From assembly GCA_030848705.1 (NCBI GenBank), contig JAUIZM010000016.1, forward strand, positions 124,001 to 188,000: a stretch of DNA of 64,000 nucleotides, in the 5' to 3' direction. The notes beneath the pieces are model-generated. The model was not told where the DNA came from and made no database searches. It was given only the letters and a program-made list of their open reading frames with translations. Origin of the DNA: Heracleum sosnowskyi (taxonomy: Eukaryota; Streptophyta; Magnoliopsida; Apiales; Apiaceae). Of the stretch, positions 34,503-43,988 are shown in pieces (position 1 is the first letter of the stretch; the number at the start of each line of letters is the position of its first letter). The position numbers were made by a program, and so were the translations under genes.

Positions 34503-37500
34503 TCAATTAGAAAGATTTAACATCCCAAGTTCACCAACCAGCTTATTGAAAGTGGATTCATCAAGCGGTTTAGTAAAGATGTCTGCAATTTGATCCTCTG
34601 TGGGTACAAAAAGTAACTCCACAGTTCCATTCATGACATGCTCTCGGATAAAATGATACCTGATGTCGATGTGCTTCGTCCTCGAGTGTTGCACTGGATT
34701 GTTAGAGATTGCTATGGCACTTGTGTTGTCGTAAAATATTAGAATCTTTGTCAACAAAAGTCCATAGTCACGGAGTTGGTTTCTCATCCACAAGATCTGA
34801 GCACAGCAGCTACCAGCAGCAATGTATTCAGCCTCAGCTGTTGATGTGGAAACTGAATGCTGCTTCTTGCTATACCAAGAAACTAATCTTCTTCCAAGAA
34901 ACTGACAGCTTCCTGAAGTACTCTTCCGATCAATCTTACAACCTGCAAAATCAGAGTCTGTGTATCCAATAAGATCAAATCCTGTATCTTTAGGGTACCA
35001 AATTCCAAGATTTGGGGTCCCCTTAAGATATCTAAATATTCGCTTAACAACTATTAGATGAGATTCTTTAGGATCAGACTGAAATCTAGCACACAAGCAT
35101 GTTGCAAACATTATATCTGGTCTACTTGCAGTGAGATAAAGTAATGAGCCTATCATACCTCTGTAGCCTGTGATGTCAACCTTCTTACCAGTTTCATCCT
35201 TATCAAGCTTAGTGGCAGTTGGCATAGGAGTCTTTGCTGTAGATGAGTCTTCCATTTGATACTTCTTAAGAAGATCCTTGATGTACTTGGACTGACAAAT
35301 GAATATACCATCTTGTTTTTGGTATACTTGCAGTCCAAGAAAGAATGACAATTCACCAATCATGCTCATTTCATAACGACTCTGCATTAGCTTAGCAAAT
35401 CTCTTGCATAGATCATCATTAGTAGAACCAAATATTATGTCATCAACATATACTTGCACCAATATCAAATCATTTTTATGTTTTTTGACAAAGAGAGTTT
35501 TGTCTACAACACCTCTTGTAAAATCATTTTCAAGTAAGAATTCAGAGAGAGTGTCATACCATGTCCTCGGAGCTTGTTTGAGTCCATAGAGAGCTTTGAA
35601 TAGAAAGTACACAAAGTCTGCCAGTTTTGAATCCTCAAAACCTGGAGGTTGTTCCACATACACTTCTTCTTCTAACTCCCCGTTCAGAAAAGCACTCTTC
35701 ACATCCATTTGATATACCTTGTAATTGGAATGTGCAGCAAATGCCAGAAACATTCTGATGGCCTCAAGTCTTGCTACTGGTGCATAGGTTTCATCATAAT
35801 CTATACCCTCTTCTTGAGAGTAACCTATAGCAACCAGTCTGGATTTGTTTCTCGTTACAATGCCATCTTCGTCCAACTTATTTCTGAATACCCATCGTGT
35901 TCCAATAACAGATTTTCCCTTAGGCCTGGGTACCAGCTTCCAAACTTTCTGCCTTTCAAATTGATTGAGTTCTTCTTGCATAGAAATCACCCAATCTGGA
36001 TCATCTAGAGCATCTTCAACTTTCTTAGGTTCTGTTTCTGAAAGAAACCCAGAATAGTGACATTCATTTTGTGATGTTCTCCTAGTTCTCACTCCTGTGT
36101 CCGGATCACCAATGATCAAGTGAAAGGGATGATCTCTATTCCATACCCTTTGTCTTGGCAGATGCGATCTTGATGATTCTCCTTGTTCTAGATGTTGTGG
36201 AGTGTGACTAGTTGATCCTTCTCCTGCTCCCCCTGAGTTGTTGACGGTTTGATCTGTTGATTCTGAAGACTGACTAGTGGATCCTGTATGTTGAGGATCT
36301 CCACTTTGGTCACCACTTTGTCCAGAATCATTATCATTATGATTATTATTAATGACTGTAACAACTTTAGGTACTTCTTCATTGTCAGAGAGATCTCCTG
36401 ATAGATTTTCAAATACCAAGGATTCAGAGTTCTCTCTAGTTTGCAGGCCTGGTCTTTTGGTGTCGTCAAATGTTACATTAAAGCTTTCCAACACCTTCTT
36501 ATCTTCAATCACATATACCCTGAAAGCCTTAGATTCCAGAGAATAGCCCAGAAAAATGCCTTCATCTTCTTTGGCATCAAACTTGCCAAGATGTTCTCCA
36601 TCTTTAAGTACAAAGCACTTTGCACCAAACACATGAAAGTACTTCAGTGTTGGCTTCTTGTTGGCCATTAACTCATACGGAGTCTCTTCATGATCTTTGT
36701 TGATCAGGGTTCGATTCTGAGTGTAGCAAGCTGTATTCACTGCTTCAGCCCAAAAGTAAGTGGGAAGTTTTGATTCACTCAACATGGTCCTTGCTGCTTC
36801 AACCAAGGTCATGTTCTTCCTTTCCACTACTCCATTCTGTTGAGGAGTTCTTGGTGCTGAAAACTGTCTTGATATTCCTTTCTCTGAGCAGAAATCATTT
36901 AGAACTGCATTCTTGAATTCAGTTCCATTGTCTGATCTGATTATCCGCACAGGTAGCTTAGCTTCCACTTCCACTTCTATCTTCTTGATGTGATCAATGA
37001 TTAGTTGTGTTGCTTCATCCTTTGTCTGTATGAACAACACCCACGTGTACTTGGAGTAGTCATCCACCATCACCAATGCATATCTATTTCTTGAAAGTGA
37101 CATAACATTAACTGGACCAAATAAATCCATATGAATCAGCTGTAATGGTTCAGTAATGCTTGTCATTCCTTTGCTTCCATGTGATGCTTTCTTCGACTTC
37201 CCTTTTTCACATGCTTCACATAGTCCCTCCTGATTGAATTCCATCAGGGGCAACCCTCTCACTAACTCTCTCTTTACCAAAGAGTTCATAGTTTTGAAGT
37301 TCAGATGTGAGAGCTTCTTGTGCCATAGCCAACTTTGTTCTGAAGATGCCTTTGCATAGAAACATGTAACTTCTCCTTCACTGGTAGAACTTAAGTCAGC
37401 TATAAACAAATTTCCTTTTCTCACTCCCAGTAGAGTAAGCTTCTCATCCTTCCTGTTGGTGATCAAGCACTTGTCCTTTCTGAAATCTACATTGTAGCCT

Positions 37501-37754
37501 TTATCACAGAATTGACTGATACTTAGAAGATTGTGCTTTAATCCTTCAACAAGAGAGATGTTTTCAATGATGACATTTCCAGCTTTCAATTTACCATATC
37601 CCATAGTGTATCCTTTGCTGTCATCTCCAAAGGTTACAATCGGGCCGGTCTTCTTAACCACCTCTGTACGCAGGGACTCTTCACCTGTCATGTGTCTAGA
37701 ACAACCACTATCCAGAATCCACACGACCTTTGAATTTTTAACCTTACCCTGCAA
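34503..37754 (-). CDS. pol: Element C pol polyprotein, intact (1083 codons)
   Basis: One uninterrupted frame holds all copia enzymes in order. Protease has DSG at residues 15-17. The integrase HHCC finger uses H145, H150, C179 and C182; the integrase core has D210, D275 and E311 with 35 residues between the last two. RT has YQMDVKSAFL (D684) and YVDD (771-772). RNase H has TDSDFAG (933-935), STAEAEY (E974, E976) and YDN (D1009). The Asn/Ser/Gly-rich hinge (460-530) separates integrase and RT. The frame opens on TTG after a CAG, in -1 relative to gag, so it has no ATG of its own and needs frameshifting, splicing or readthrough. Acts in virus-like particles: processes Gag-Pol, copies RNA to DNA, inserts it. 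Confidence 0.9.
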   Translation of the reverse strand: MQGKVKNSKVVWILDSGCSRHMTGEESLRTEVVKKTGPIVTFGDDSKGYTMGYGKLKAGNVIIENISLVEGLKHNLLSISQFCDKGYNVDFRKDKCLITNRKDEKLTLLGVRKGNLFIADLSSTSEGEVTCFYAKASSEQSWLWHKKLSHLNFKTMNSLVKRELVRGLPLMEFNQEGLCEACEKGKSKKASHGSKGMTSITEPLQLIHMDLFGPVNVMSLSRNRYALVMVDDYSKYTWVLFIQTKDEATQLIIDHIKKIEVEVEAKLPVRIIRSDNGTEFKNAVLNDFCSEKGISRQFSAPRTPQQNGVVERKNMTLVEAARTMLSESKLPTYFWAEAVNTACYTQNRTLINKDHEETPYELMANKKPTLKYFHVFGAKCFVLKDGEHLGKFDAKEDEGIFLGYSLESKAFRVYVIEDKKVLESFNVTFDDTKRPGLQTRENSESLVFENLSGDLSDNEEVPKVVTVINNNHNDNDSGQSGDQSGDPQHTGSTSQSSESTDQTVNNSGGAGEGSTSHTPQHLEQGESSRSHLPRQRVWNRDHPFHLIIGDPDTGVRTRRTSQNECHYSGFLSETEPKKVEDALDDPDWVISMQEELNQFERQKVWKLVPRPKGKSVIGTRWVFRNKLDEDGIVTRNKSRLVAIGYSQEEGIDYDETYAPVARLEAIRMFLAFAAHSNYKVYQMDVKSAFLNGELEEEVYVEQPPGFEDSKLADFVYFLFKALYGLKQAPRTWYDTLSEFLLENDFTRGVVDKTLFVKKHKNDLILVQVYVDDIIFGSTNDDLCKRFAKLMQSRYEMSMIGELSFFLGLQVYQKQDGIFICQSKYIKDLLKKYQMEDSSTAKTPMPTATKLDKDETGKKVDITGYRGMIGSLLYLTASRPDIMFATCLCARFQSDPKESHLIVVKRIFRYLKGTPNLGIWYPKDTGFDLIGYTDSDFAGCKIDRKSTSGSCQFLGRRLVSWYSKKQHSVSTSTAEAEYIAAGSCCAQILWMRNQLRDYGLLLTKILIFYDNTSAIAISNNPVQHSRTKHIDIRYHFIREHVMNGTVELLFVPTEDQIADIFTKPLDESTFNKLVGELGMLNLSN

Positions 37755-37765
37755 TCATAAATTGA

Positions 37766-37936
37766 TTAAGCGGACTTTGGTACCCAAAGTTGTTTGGGTC
37801 CTGAAGGTTTAGATAATTTAACAGGAGTAACATTCAACTTAGTCTTACCCTGTTTAACATTCATAGTATCTGTGGATTTAACATTACTAGTGTTGTTGCT
37901 ATTATCATTCATCAACTTAAAATAAGCATGCATGAT
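37766..37936 (-). pseudogene. Element C gag, C-terminal tail beyond solo LTR D
   Basis: After removal of the D insertion, gag resumes here (NIMHAYFKLMNDNSN) and ends GPKQLWVPKSA with TAA at 37766-37768, the same WVPK ending as in A and B. A CTTAAT, TTTATGATTGCAG, GG arrangement bridges to pol. Confidence 0.8.
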
Positions 37937-37941
37937 GTTGT

Positions 37942-39391
37942 TGTTAGCACAAAATCACGCAAGCGCACGTGGTCACAAGTAATATACGAATAAGTCAAGT
38001 TCGTTCCCACAGAGATCTAATGAGGTGTTCAATTCAATTAATGTACCTATGCAACAATGTATGATTTTTATCCACTGCTAAGACAATTAACAAGATAGGG
38101 TTTTGAATATCTAAGATTAACTATGAAGCAATTTAATAAACTAAGAATTAATTAACTAACAAGAATTGGAATCGAATTACTTATGCAGAGAAAACATGGG
38201 ATCCTAACTTCATTAAGTACTTCATCTAGAGTCTTTTGTCTTTAATCAATGCATGTGACGGTTGTGATAACTAATCGGATAACACGAAATCAGTACACGC
38301 TACCTTTCAGTATACGTATACCAAACCACTTAAACATCCACAAAATAGATAGAAGTTAAGTAGACACCAATTATGCTTAGACCCTATATGTCCATAAGAT
38401 TTGAAAACATAACGGTTTAACGAGCAAGTTATCTATTCAGATTAAATAGGGCAGGTAAGATGGTTAAAATCACCTACGAATCATGCATGACAAACATACA
38501 TAAACCTATGCTAGCATGGCAAGTTCTAAACCTCTATATCCACTTTCGCATTCAATAGAGATTAACAAACAATCTTAGATGTTAGCTACGCATCCAAGAA
38601 GAATAAGCACAACCAAACTAGGATATCAATTAGCCATCACACACACATCTTTAAAACAATTAACTACTAAAATCCATAAATAAATCCGTTAGAATCCCAC
38701 GACAATGATTAGTTCATAATAGAACCGTTCATCATCGTGGGTTCTGATGAAAACATGATAATGAACAAGATTCGAATAATATGGATACTAAAGTAATAGA
38801 GTTGAGAAAACAAATCCCAAAAGCATCCAAGAGTATCGCCAAGAAAAATACAAAAGAAAAGTAGATCTAGAACTCCGTTGCTTGTCACGCGCGTAGGAAT
38901 CCTTCGTCAAACTTGAATCTCCGTGTCTCGGCTCTCTCTCTATGTGTTGCTGGGAATAGGTCTCTATGATTATTGGTGAAGGGTTGTGTTTATATAAACT
39001 CCAGGAGGCTTTTTCAGCAAGATATTTCCATATTTCCAATTAAAAATCGAAATTTCCAACTATTCTGCCAGGCGGCCGCGCCCTAGGCGCGCGCCCGCGC
39101 GTTTGGCCGCGCCCCCGCGCGCCAGGTTACTGTTCAGAATTATAGAAAATGTTGTCCTCTTCGCGTGAGCTGTAAGATCGTCAGAATCGGACTTGTAGAA
39201 CTCCAGATATGGCCAAAACAGTGAAGACTGCGCAACCTACCCGGAAAATCCGAATTTTAATCAAATTAACCTCCAAATCTTGGTTCTGCAAAACTTAATG
39301 AAAACACATTAAACACACCACATACTTGAGTTCAAGTCATCAATTTAAGCCGATATGAAGCGTTCCAAGTAGATATAAAATCCACTTATCA
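37942..39391 (-). repeat. Solo LTR D inserted in C gag
   Basis: Plus-strand ends TGTTAGCAC and CTTATCA (minus strand TGATAAGTGG to GCTAACA), flanked by GTTGT at 37937-37941 and 39392-39396. Length 1450 bp. It has a TATA box (TTTATATAAA near 38989) and a very GC-rich block at 39068-39126 in an otherwise AT-rich LTR. No internal retroelement sequence remains, so the element was lost by LTR recombination after inserting. The superfamily cannot be told from the LTR alone. The minus-strand frame at 38788-39039 crosses its R region and is not a gene. Confidence 0.85.
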
Positions 39392-39396
39392 GTTGT

Positions 39397-41542
39397 ACTT
39401 ACATAGCAAACACTCTTTCTTCCCACAGGGTTCATGAAGATCAGGCATGTCAGACATGTTATGCATTTCAGAAGCATTAGCAGTTTCTACTTTAACCTTT
39501 TTACATGCATGTGTAAGGTGTTCAGCAGAGTTACAAATAGTGCACAACTTCCTAGATGCAATGGGAGAAAATGGAACCATTTCCTGATTAACAATCTTCT
39601 TCTTCCCATTCCTGTTCTTTTTAACATTACTAACTACGTCACCTACTTCAGTTTTAGGTAAATCAGGTTTAGGTAATTCATTTTTTACTGATTTCCTAGG
39701 CAACTTAGTTTTTACCTCTTTTTCCTTCAACAAATCCCCCTCAAGCAATTCTTGTCTTATGAAAAGGTCATCCTCATGAAAGAGTGGTGGAAACGGCTTA
39801 ACAAAAACTGGACAATCAACATTCTTAAGAACATGTGGAGTATTCCTTTTGACAACTGAAGATGTCACAGGGAATTCCACAATCTTCTTACCAGCTTTCT
39901 TGTTATAGTCAAATCCTATAGCAGTTTTATTCTCTATGGCCTGAGTATCAATGATTTCCCTAGCCACTAGAGCGGAATTCTTAAAAGCATTCAGCTTCAA
40001 ATCTAGATCTGAAATTTGCTTCTTGAGGATAGTCTCTATCTCATCATTACACTTGACCTTGTTCTCTAAGTACGCATTCTTTTGCTTAAGATCTTCTAAT
40101 GTTACAGCTACAAGCTCTAGTTCTTCATTTTTAGATTCTAGCTTTTTAATCTTAAGAACTAGTTTAGCATTTTCCATTTCTGATGCTAGCATGCTTGTGT
40201 GTACATTAAACAATTCTACACTAAGATCTTGCACAGTTTTCTTGTACTCAGAATTAGACATATCAATTGTAGTTAAGATAGGTACCTGAGATGATTGTGG
40301 TGATTCCTCGGAAGAGTCAGCCATTAGAGCAACATTTACATATTCCTCCTCTTCATCCGAATCAGTATCATCCCAGTGCTTTCCCTCTGCTATATAAGCT
40401 TTCCCTTTCTGCTTTCCAGACAATGCCTCCAGTTGCTGTTTAAGCTTGGCATTCTCCTTCTTCAACTCATCATAAGAATCCTTCTTTCCATAGACATCTT
40501 TCATGTCTCTTGCTTGACGAGGCTTCCGGCATTCAGTGGCGAAATGCCCTAACTCATTGCAGTTGTAGCATCTTGATTTGCTTCTATCAATCATGCCAGT
40601 CTTGTAGCCTCCCTTAAAGCCTGTACTAGGTGTATAATTGCTCTTCTGGAATCTGTTGGTTGAGCCCTTGAACTTGTACTTAGGGTTTCTCTTGAAACGA
40701 ATATGACTAAACTTTGCAGCTAAGTACGCCATGGTTTTGTCTTCCATTTGCTCAAGCTCTTCTAGGGTGTAGTAATCACTTTCATCAACACCCAGATTCA
40801 CAGAATCCATTTCTGCTTCTATTATCACCTCCTTTCCAGCTCTAGGGGTTTGAACCTGAATCTCAGAAGTTATTGGTTCATCCACTACAAGTGCTGCTGT
40901 TCTCACAAGTGCATTGTGCTTGTTCTCCACTGTCCCTGATCCGTAGATTATCACCCTTTGTTCCTGTTCCATCTCATAGGTCTTCAACTTGCCATAGATC
41001 ATCTCTAATGACATCTTTGTGAAGTCAATTCTTTCCCTAATGGATGATGACTTGTGCTCTACATGATGGGGCAGCGTCATCATGAACTTCCTGTTTGATT
41101 CTCTCAGTGGATAGGTCTTTCCTTTCATTGCCAATTCATTGAGAAGCTTAGTATATTTCTCAAAGACCTGAGTTATACTTTCTCCTGGCAGAGACCTAAA
41201 CGCTTCATATTGAGAAGTCAGGATGTCCAATCTGTTTTCCTGAACGTCTTCAGTTCCTTCCATTATCAAGTTAATGGTATCCCACATATGTTTCCCGCTT
41301 GTACAGTTCATCAACTGATAGCTCATTTCCTTAGGTTGGGTGCCTTGAGGAATCCTGCTACCATCAGGAGCTGTAGATTCACTAACTGGTTTCATTGGTA
41401 TAAACGGTCTGTTCTCTAATATGCCAATGTATAACGGATTAGATGCCTTGATAAACAACAGCATCTTCATCTTCCACAAACCGAAATCATCTCTAGTAAA
41501 CGGGGGAACTTTAATACCAGCGGTTGTCTTTGGTGCACTCAT
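39397..41542 (-). pseudogene. Element C gag, main part (cut by solo LTR D)
   Basis: Start is ATG 41542 (MSAPKTTAGIKVPPFTRDDFG). The open frame extends 6 codons further up, but only to a TTG. The UBN2-type core runs to about residue 205, ending GKLKTYEMEQEQR. It lacks about 23 codons that A retains between PKDP and LNCKD, apparently an in-frame deletion. Then come TLEELEQMEDKTMAYLAAKF, zinc knuckle CYNCNELGHFATEC, an acidic DTDSDEEEEY patch, a coiled-coil segment and a second knuckle-like CTICNSAEHLTHAC. The frame ends at LLCKYN, where D adds a stop. Original Gag would be about 770 residues. Confidence 0.85.
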
Positions 41543-41688
41543 GGTTTCTGAAAATTTCAAATTGTTTAAAATTCAAGAAATTCCAATTAAATGAAAATTT
41601 TTGAAAGTTAAAAAATTTGCTTCGAATTTTCACGCTACGTTTAATTTTGGTCTCATTCACCGGATCTGATTTGTATATCAATCAAGTA

Positions 41689-41702
41689 GCTCTGATACCA
41701 AT
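41689..41702 (-). other. Element C primer binding site
   Basis: Minus strand ATTGGTATCAGAGC abuts the LTR at 41703, a perfect match to the plant initiator-tRNA primer site. Confidence 0.92.
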
Positions 41703-42830
41703 TGTTAGGTCCAAAGTATCGTAGAAGGGGGGGGGTTGAATACGATACTCACAAATAATTTAATTTCGTTCGCGGATTAATCTTTCAGTTCTATAACGAA
41801 ATCAAACACACCAAACCAAACCAAGTTTCGGGGAATATATCTTTTTATAAATATAAACCTCGAGGGGTGCTACAATTTCTAATCCGTAGATTAGCTTCAA
41901 TGAGTTTAAGGTTACACAAATACAAAACAATGACCAAGTTCTGAGCACTATTAATTTCTCTGATAATTTTCTCCGGCTCTTCTCTCTCTCAGTAATGTCT
42001 ATGTGTTGAATGCTTTAACTGAAGAAGACACTATCTTCTCTCGAGTTAATTGTAGACTTGAATTGAAAAACCATCGAACCATTTAGAATAGAATATTCTT
42101 GGTCGTTGGATCTTCATCAACCTGTCAGACAAGCACAACTTTTCACCTGCTCCATGAATTGAAAAACCATCGAATGGATTAAAAAACCATCGAATGGATT
42201 AAATCAATTTGCCATTCGATAGTTTTTAAATCAAAACTATCGAATGCCAAATTAATTTACTTTGTTTTTCAATGAATCACTTCAACCACCATTCGATAGT
42301 TTTTTCAATTGAAAAACTATCGAATTCTTTTTCTTGTCTTTTGTCCTTTAGTAATTACTCCTGAGCTCCTGGGTGTTTAAGTTTTAGACTGTATCAATTT
42401 CTTCTGAGACGATAAAACAACTTGATCTTTTTAGTGCCGTCACCTAGTGCAACTGGTCTGGTTCACAGATGAATAACACTTGATCAATTCTTCTTTTATG
42501 TCTTCAATATAGTGCTGCTGATAAGTCCCTTGTCGTTCTGGTTGCTTCATCACTGGAATCCCATGGTACTGAACCCTAAATCATTCACATACTTCTGTCG
42601 TCTTGAAAGTCTTGTTTCTTTTGCTGTCACTGAGGCTTGAACATTTTCATGAACTTCTTTCCGTGACCTGTTTACGGACTTCAAGAATACATAACGTATT
42701 TTGATTTTTTGAGTTTACCTTTTCTTCTTTGATTCTGGATTCCTGTGCTTCTGTTAATATTATTGTCTGTCTTGTCCTTTGTTGAGTTGTAGTTATCTCT
42801 TTTACATCTTATGTTACATTATGCTTTACA
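41703..42830 (-). repeat. Element C 5' LTR (right side)
   Basis: 1128 bp, about 99% like the left LTR by eye, with the TATCGAA word array at about 42070-42330 and a 9-G run against 10 on the left. One word copy intact here (AAAACTATCGAA) is mutated to CTATAGAA in the other LTR. Confidence 0.92.
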
Positions 42831-42835
42831 GAAGT

Positions 42836-43189
42836 TTATTTTGTCAGTTCCTGGTTTGTAGAATGTAGCTATCAAATAAGGATATGTTTCAATCTTTGTA
42901 ATTGATTAGGACTTATCTTGTTATTGATAGAGAAGCTGTGTGAAGTATATAAACACAGTTTAGGTTTCGTTTTATGATACAACATTGAACGATCATACAC
43001 TCGAGTATTTGTGTAACCTAGCAGCTCTCAAGAACATCAGAATTTCTTGAGAGAGTTTGTAACAGTTTTATATCAGATTTAATAAAGCTGTTATTATTCT
43101 TTCATATTTGTGATATATATCTTACTTAGTCGAGAATCCTATACAATTGTATTCAACCCCCTTCTACAATTGTTATTTACTGGGCAACA
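42836..43189 (+). repeat. Element B 3' LTR, right piece
   Basis: Continues the B LTR after the GAAGT duplication and runs to GGGCAACA. Together with 27704-27893 it gives 544 bp, exactly the 5' LTR length. It contains the TATA box near 42950 and AATAAA near 43080. Confidence 0.9.
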
Positions 43190-43194
43190 GTCTA

Positions 43195-43976
43195 TCACTG
43201 AAGCAATTTAGGTTTCAAATTCAAATGATTTGATAGACATGATTGAGGATCGGGATTTACGAACTCCCATTGCACCACCACTAATCTCTCTTGAAGAGGC
43301 TAGGGTGTTTTTCAATGCAGGTACCGATAAAAAAGGAGCAAACAGACAGCTAGTGTTGAGTGATGCAAGGCAAACACTGAGTGAAACACATGCACGTGAG
43401 ATGAGTGATACACTTACAAGAGAAATTCAAGTGAGTGCACACACAGACACATACACTGCAATGTAGTTAGCTCAAATAGCTGATCTACAGGAACATCTAT
43501 CCAAAACTCAGGCTGATAAAGAACTTTTGCAAGCACAAGTGGTTGAACGGTCTTCTTCTTCCACCTCTGTCAACAATCAGTTGGGACTGCTCAAGGAAAA
43601 TTTGAAGACAAATTTACTCCCCAAGATCAACTCCATTCAAGAATCTCAACTCCTACTGGCTTCAGAAACTCAAAAGGTTACATTTGTAGAGAATTCCTCA
43701 ACTAAGGGGGGGAAGTTAGGAAGAGGGAGCTGAAAAATATATAAAAGGAAAAGGAGGAGGTAAATGGAGCTTAGGTAAATCAAGATATGATCAATGTTAT
43801 CATATGTTCATTCTAGAAGAACATCTGTCTTGTATTTATCTTTACTGGTGGAATCTGGAAATGTCATATTTGATCCAAAACTTTCTATTATTTACTTAGC
43901 CTTAAGAGTCTCATCTTTTTCTTGGTTTTTAGTTGAGTGATCCTCTAGGTATTTGGTTGTTATTCTCTAACAAACA
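43195..43976 (+). pseudogene. Element A env-like region, second half
   Basis: Resumes after B. DLRTPIAPPLISLEEARV (near 43250) aligns with DLRSPIAPPVTSLRTAMV of C, and ENSSTKGGKLGRGS (near 43690) aligns with EDSSTKGEKVGEGE of C. Stops at 43464 and 43731 break it. The coiled-coil part between them is shortened. This confirms that A's env-like frame once spanned the B insertion point. The tail from 43734 has no clear frame. Confidence 0.7.
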
Positions 43977-43988
43977 AATAGGGGAGAT
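43977..43988 (+). other. Element A polypurine tract
   Basis: AATAGGGGAGAT directly before the 3' LTR. Confidence 0.85.

Larger units (their letters stand above)
27894..42830 (-). mobile_element. Element C: Sirevirus-like copia retrotransposon, minus strand, nested in B
   Basis: LTRs at 27894-29023 and 41703-42830 run TGTTAGGTCC to GCTTTACA. Duplication GAAGT lies at 27889-27893 and 42831-42835 and rejoins B's LTR exactly. On the minus strand the order is LTR, PBS, gag (split by solo LTR D), pol, word array, env-like region, PPT, LTR. The LTRs differ at about a dozen sites by eye (about 1.2%), the youngest dated insertion in the nest. Pol is intact while gag and the env-like region are not. 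Confidence 0.92.
16331..43189 (+). mobile_element. Element B: Sirevirus-like copia retrotransposon nested in A
   Basis: 5' LTR 16331-16874 and 3' LTR 27704-27893 plus 42836-43189 are each 544 bp, with duplication GTCTA at 16326-16330 and 43190-43194. The 5' LTR end reads GCAAGA where the 3' LTR reads GCAACA, a C-to-G change. With that allowed, the TG..CA ends and 5-bp TSD fit exactly. Order: LTR, PBS, gag, pol, antisense ORF, env-like ORFs, PPT, LTR. The LTRs differ at about 10 positions by eye (about 1.8%). Element C sits inside the 3' LTR. Confidence 0.9.

Noticed and set aside
16324..43194. 7-bp target duplication CAGTCTA for element B
   Set aside because: It needs LTR ends without CA. 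Allowing one substitution in the 5' LTR end gives TG..CA and a normal 5-bp GTCTA.
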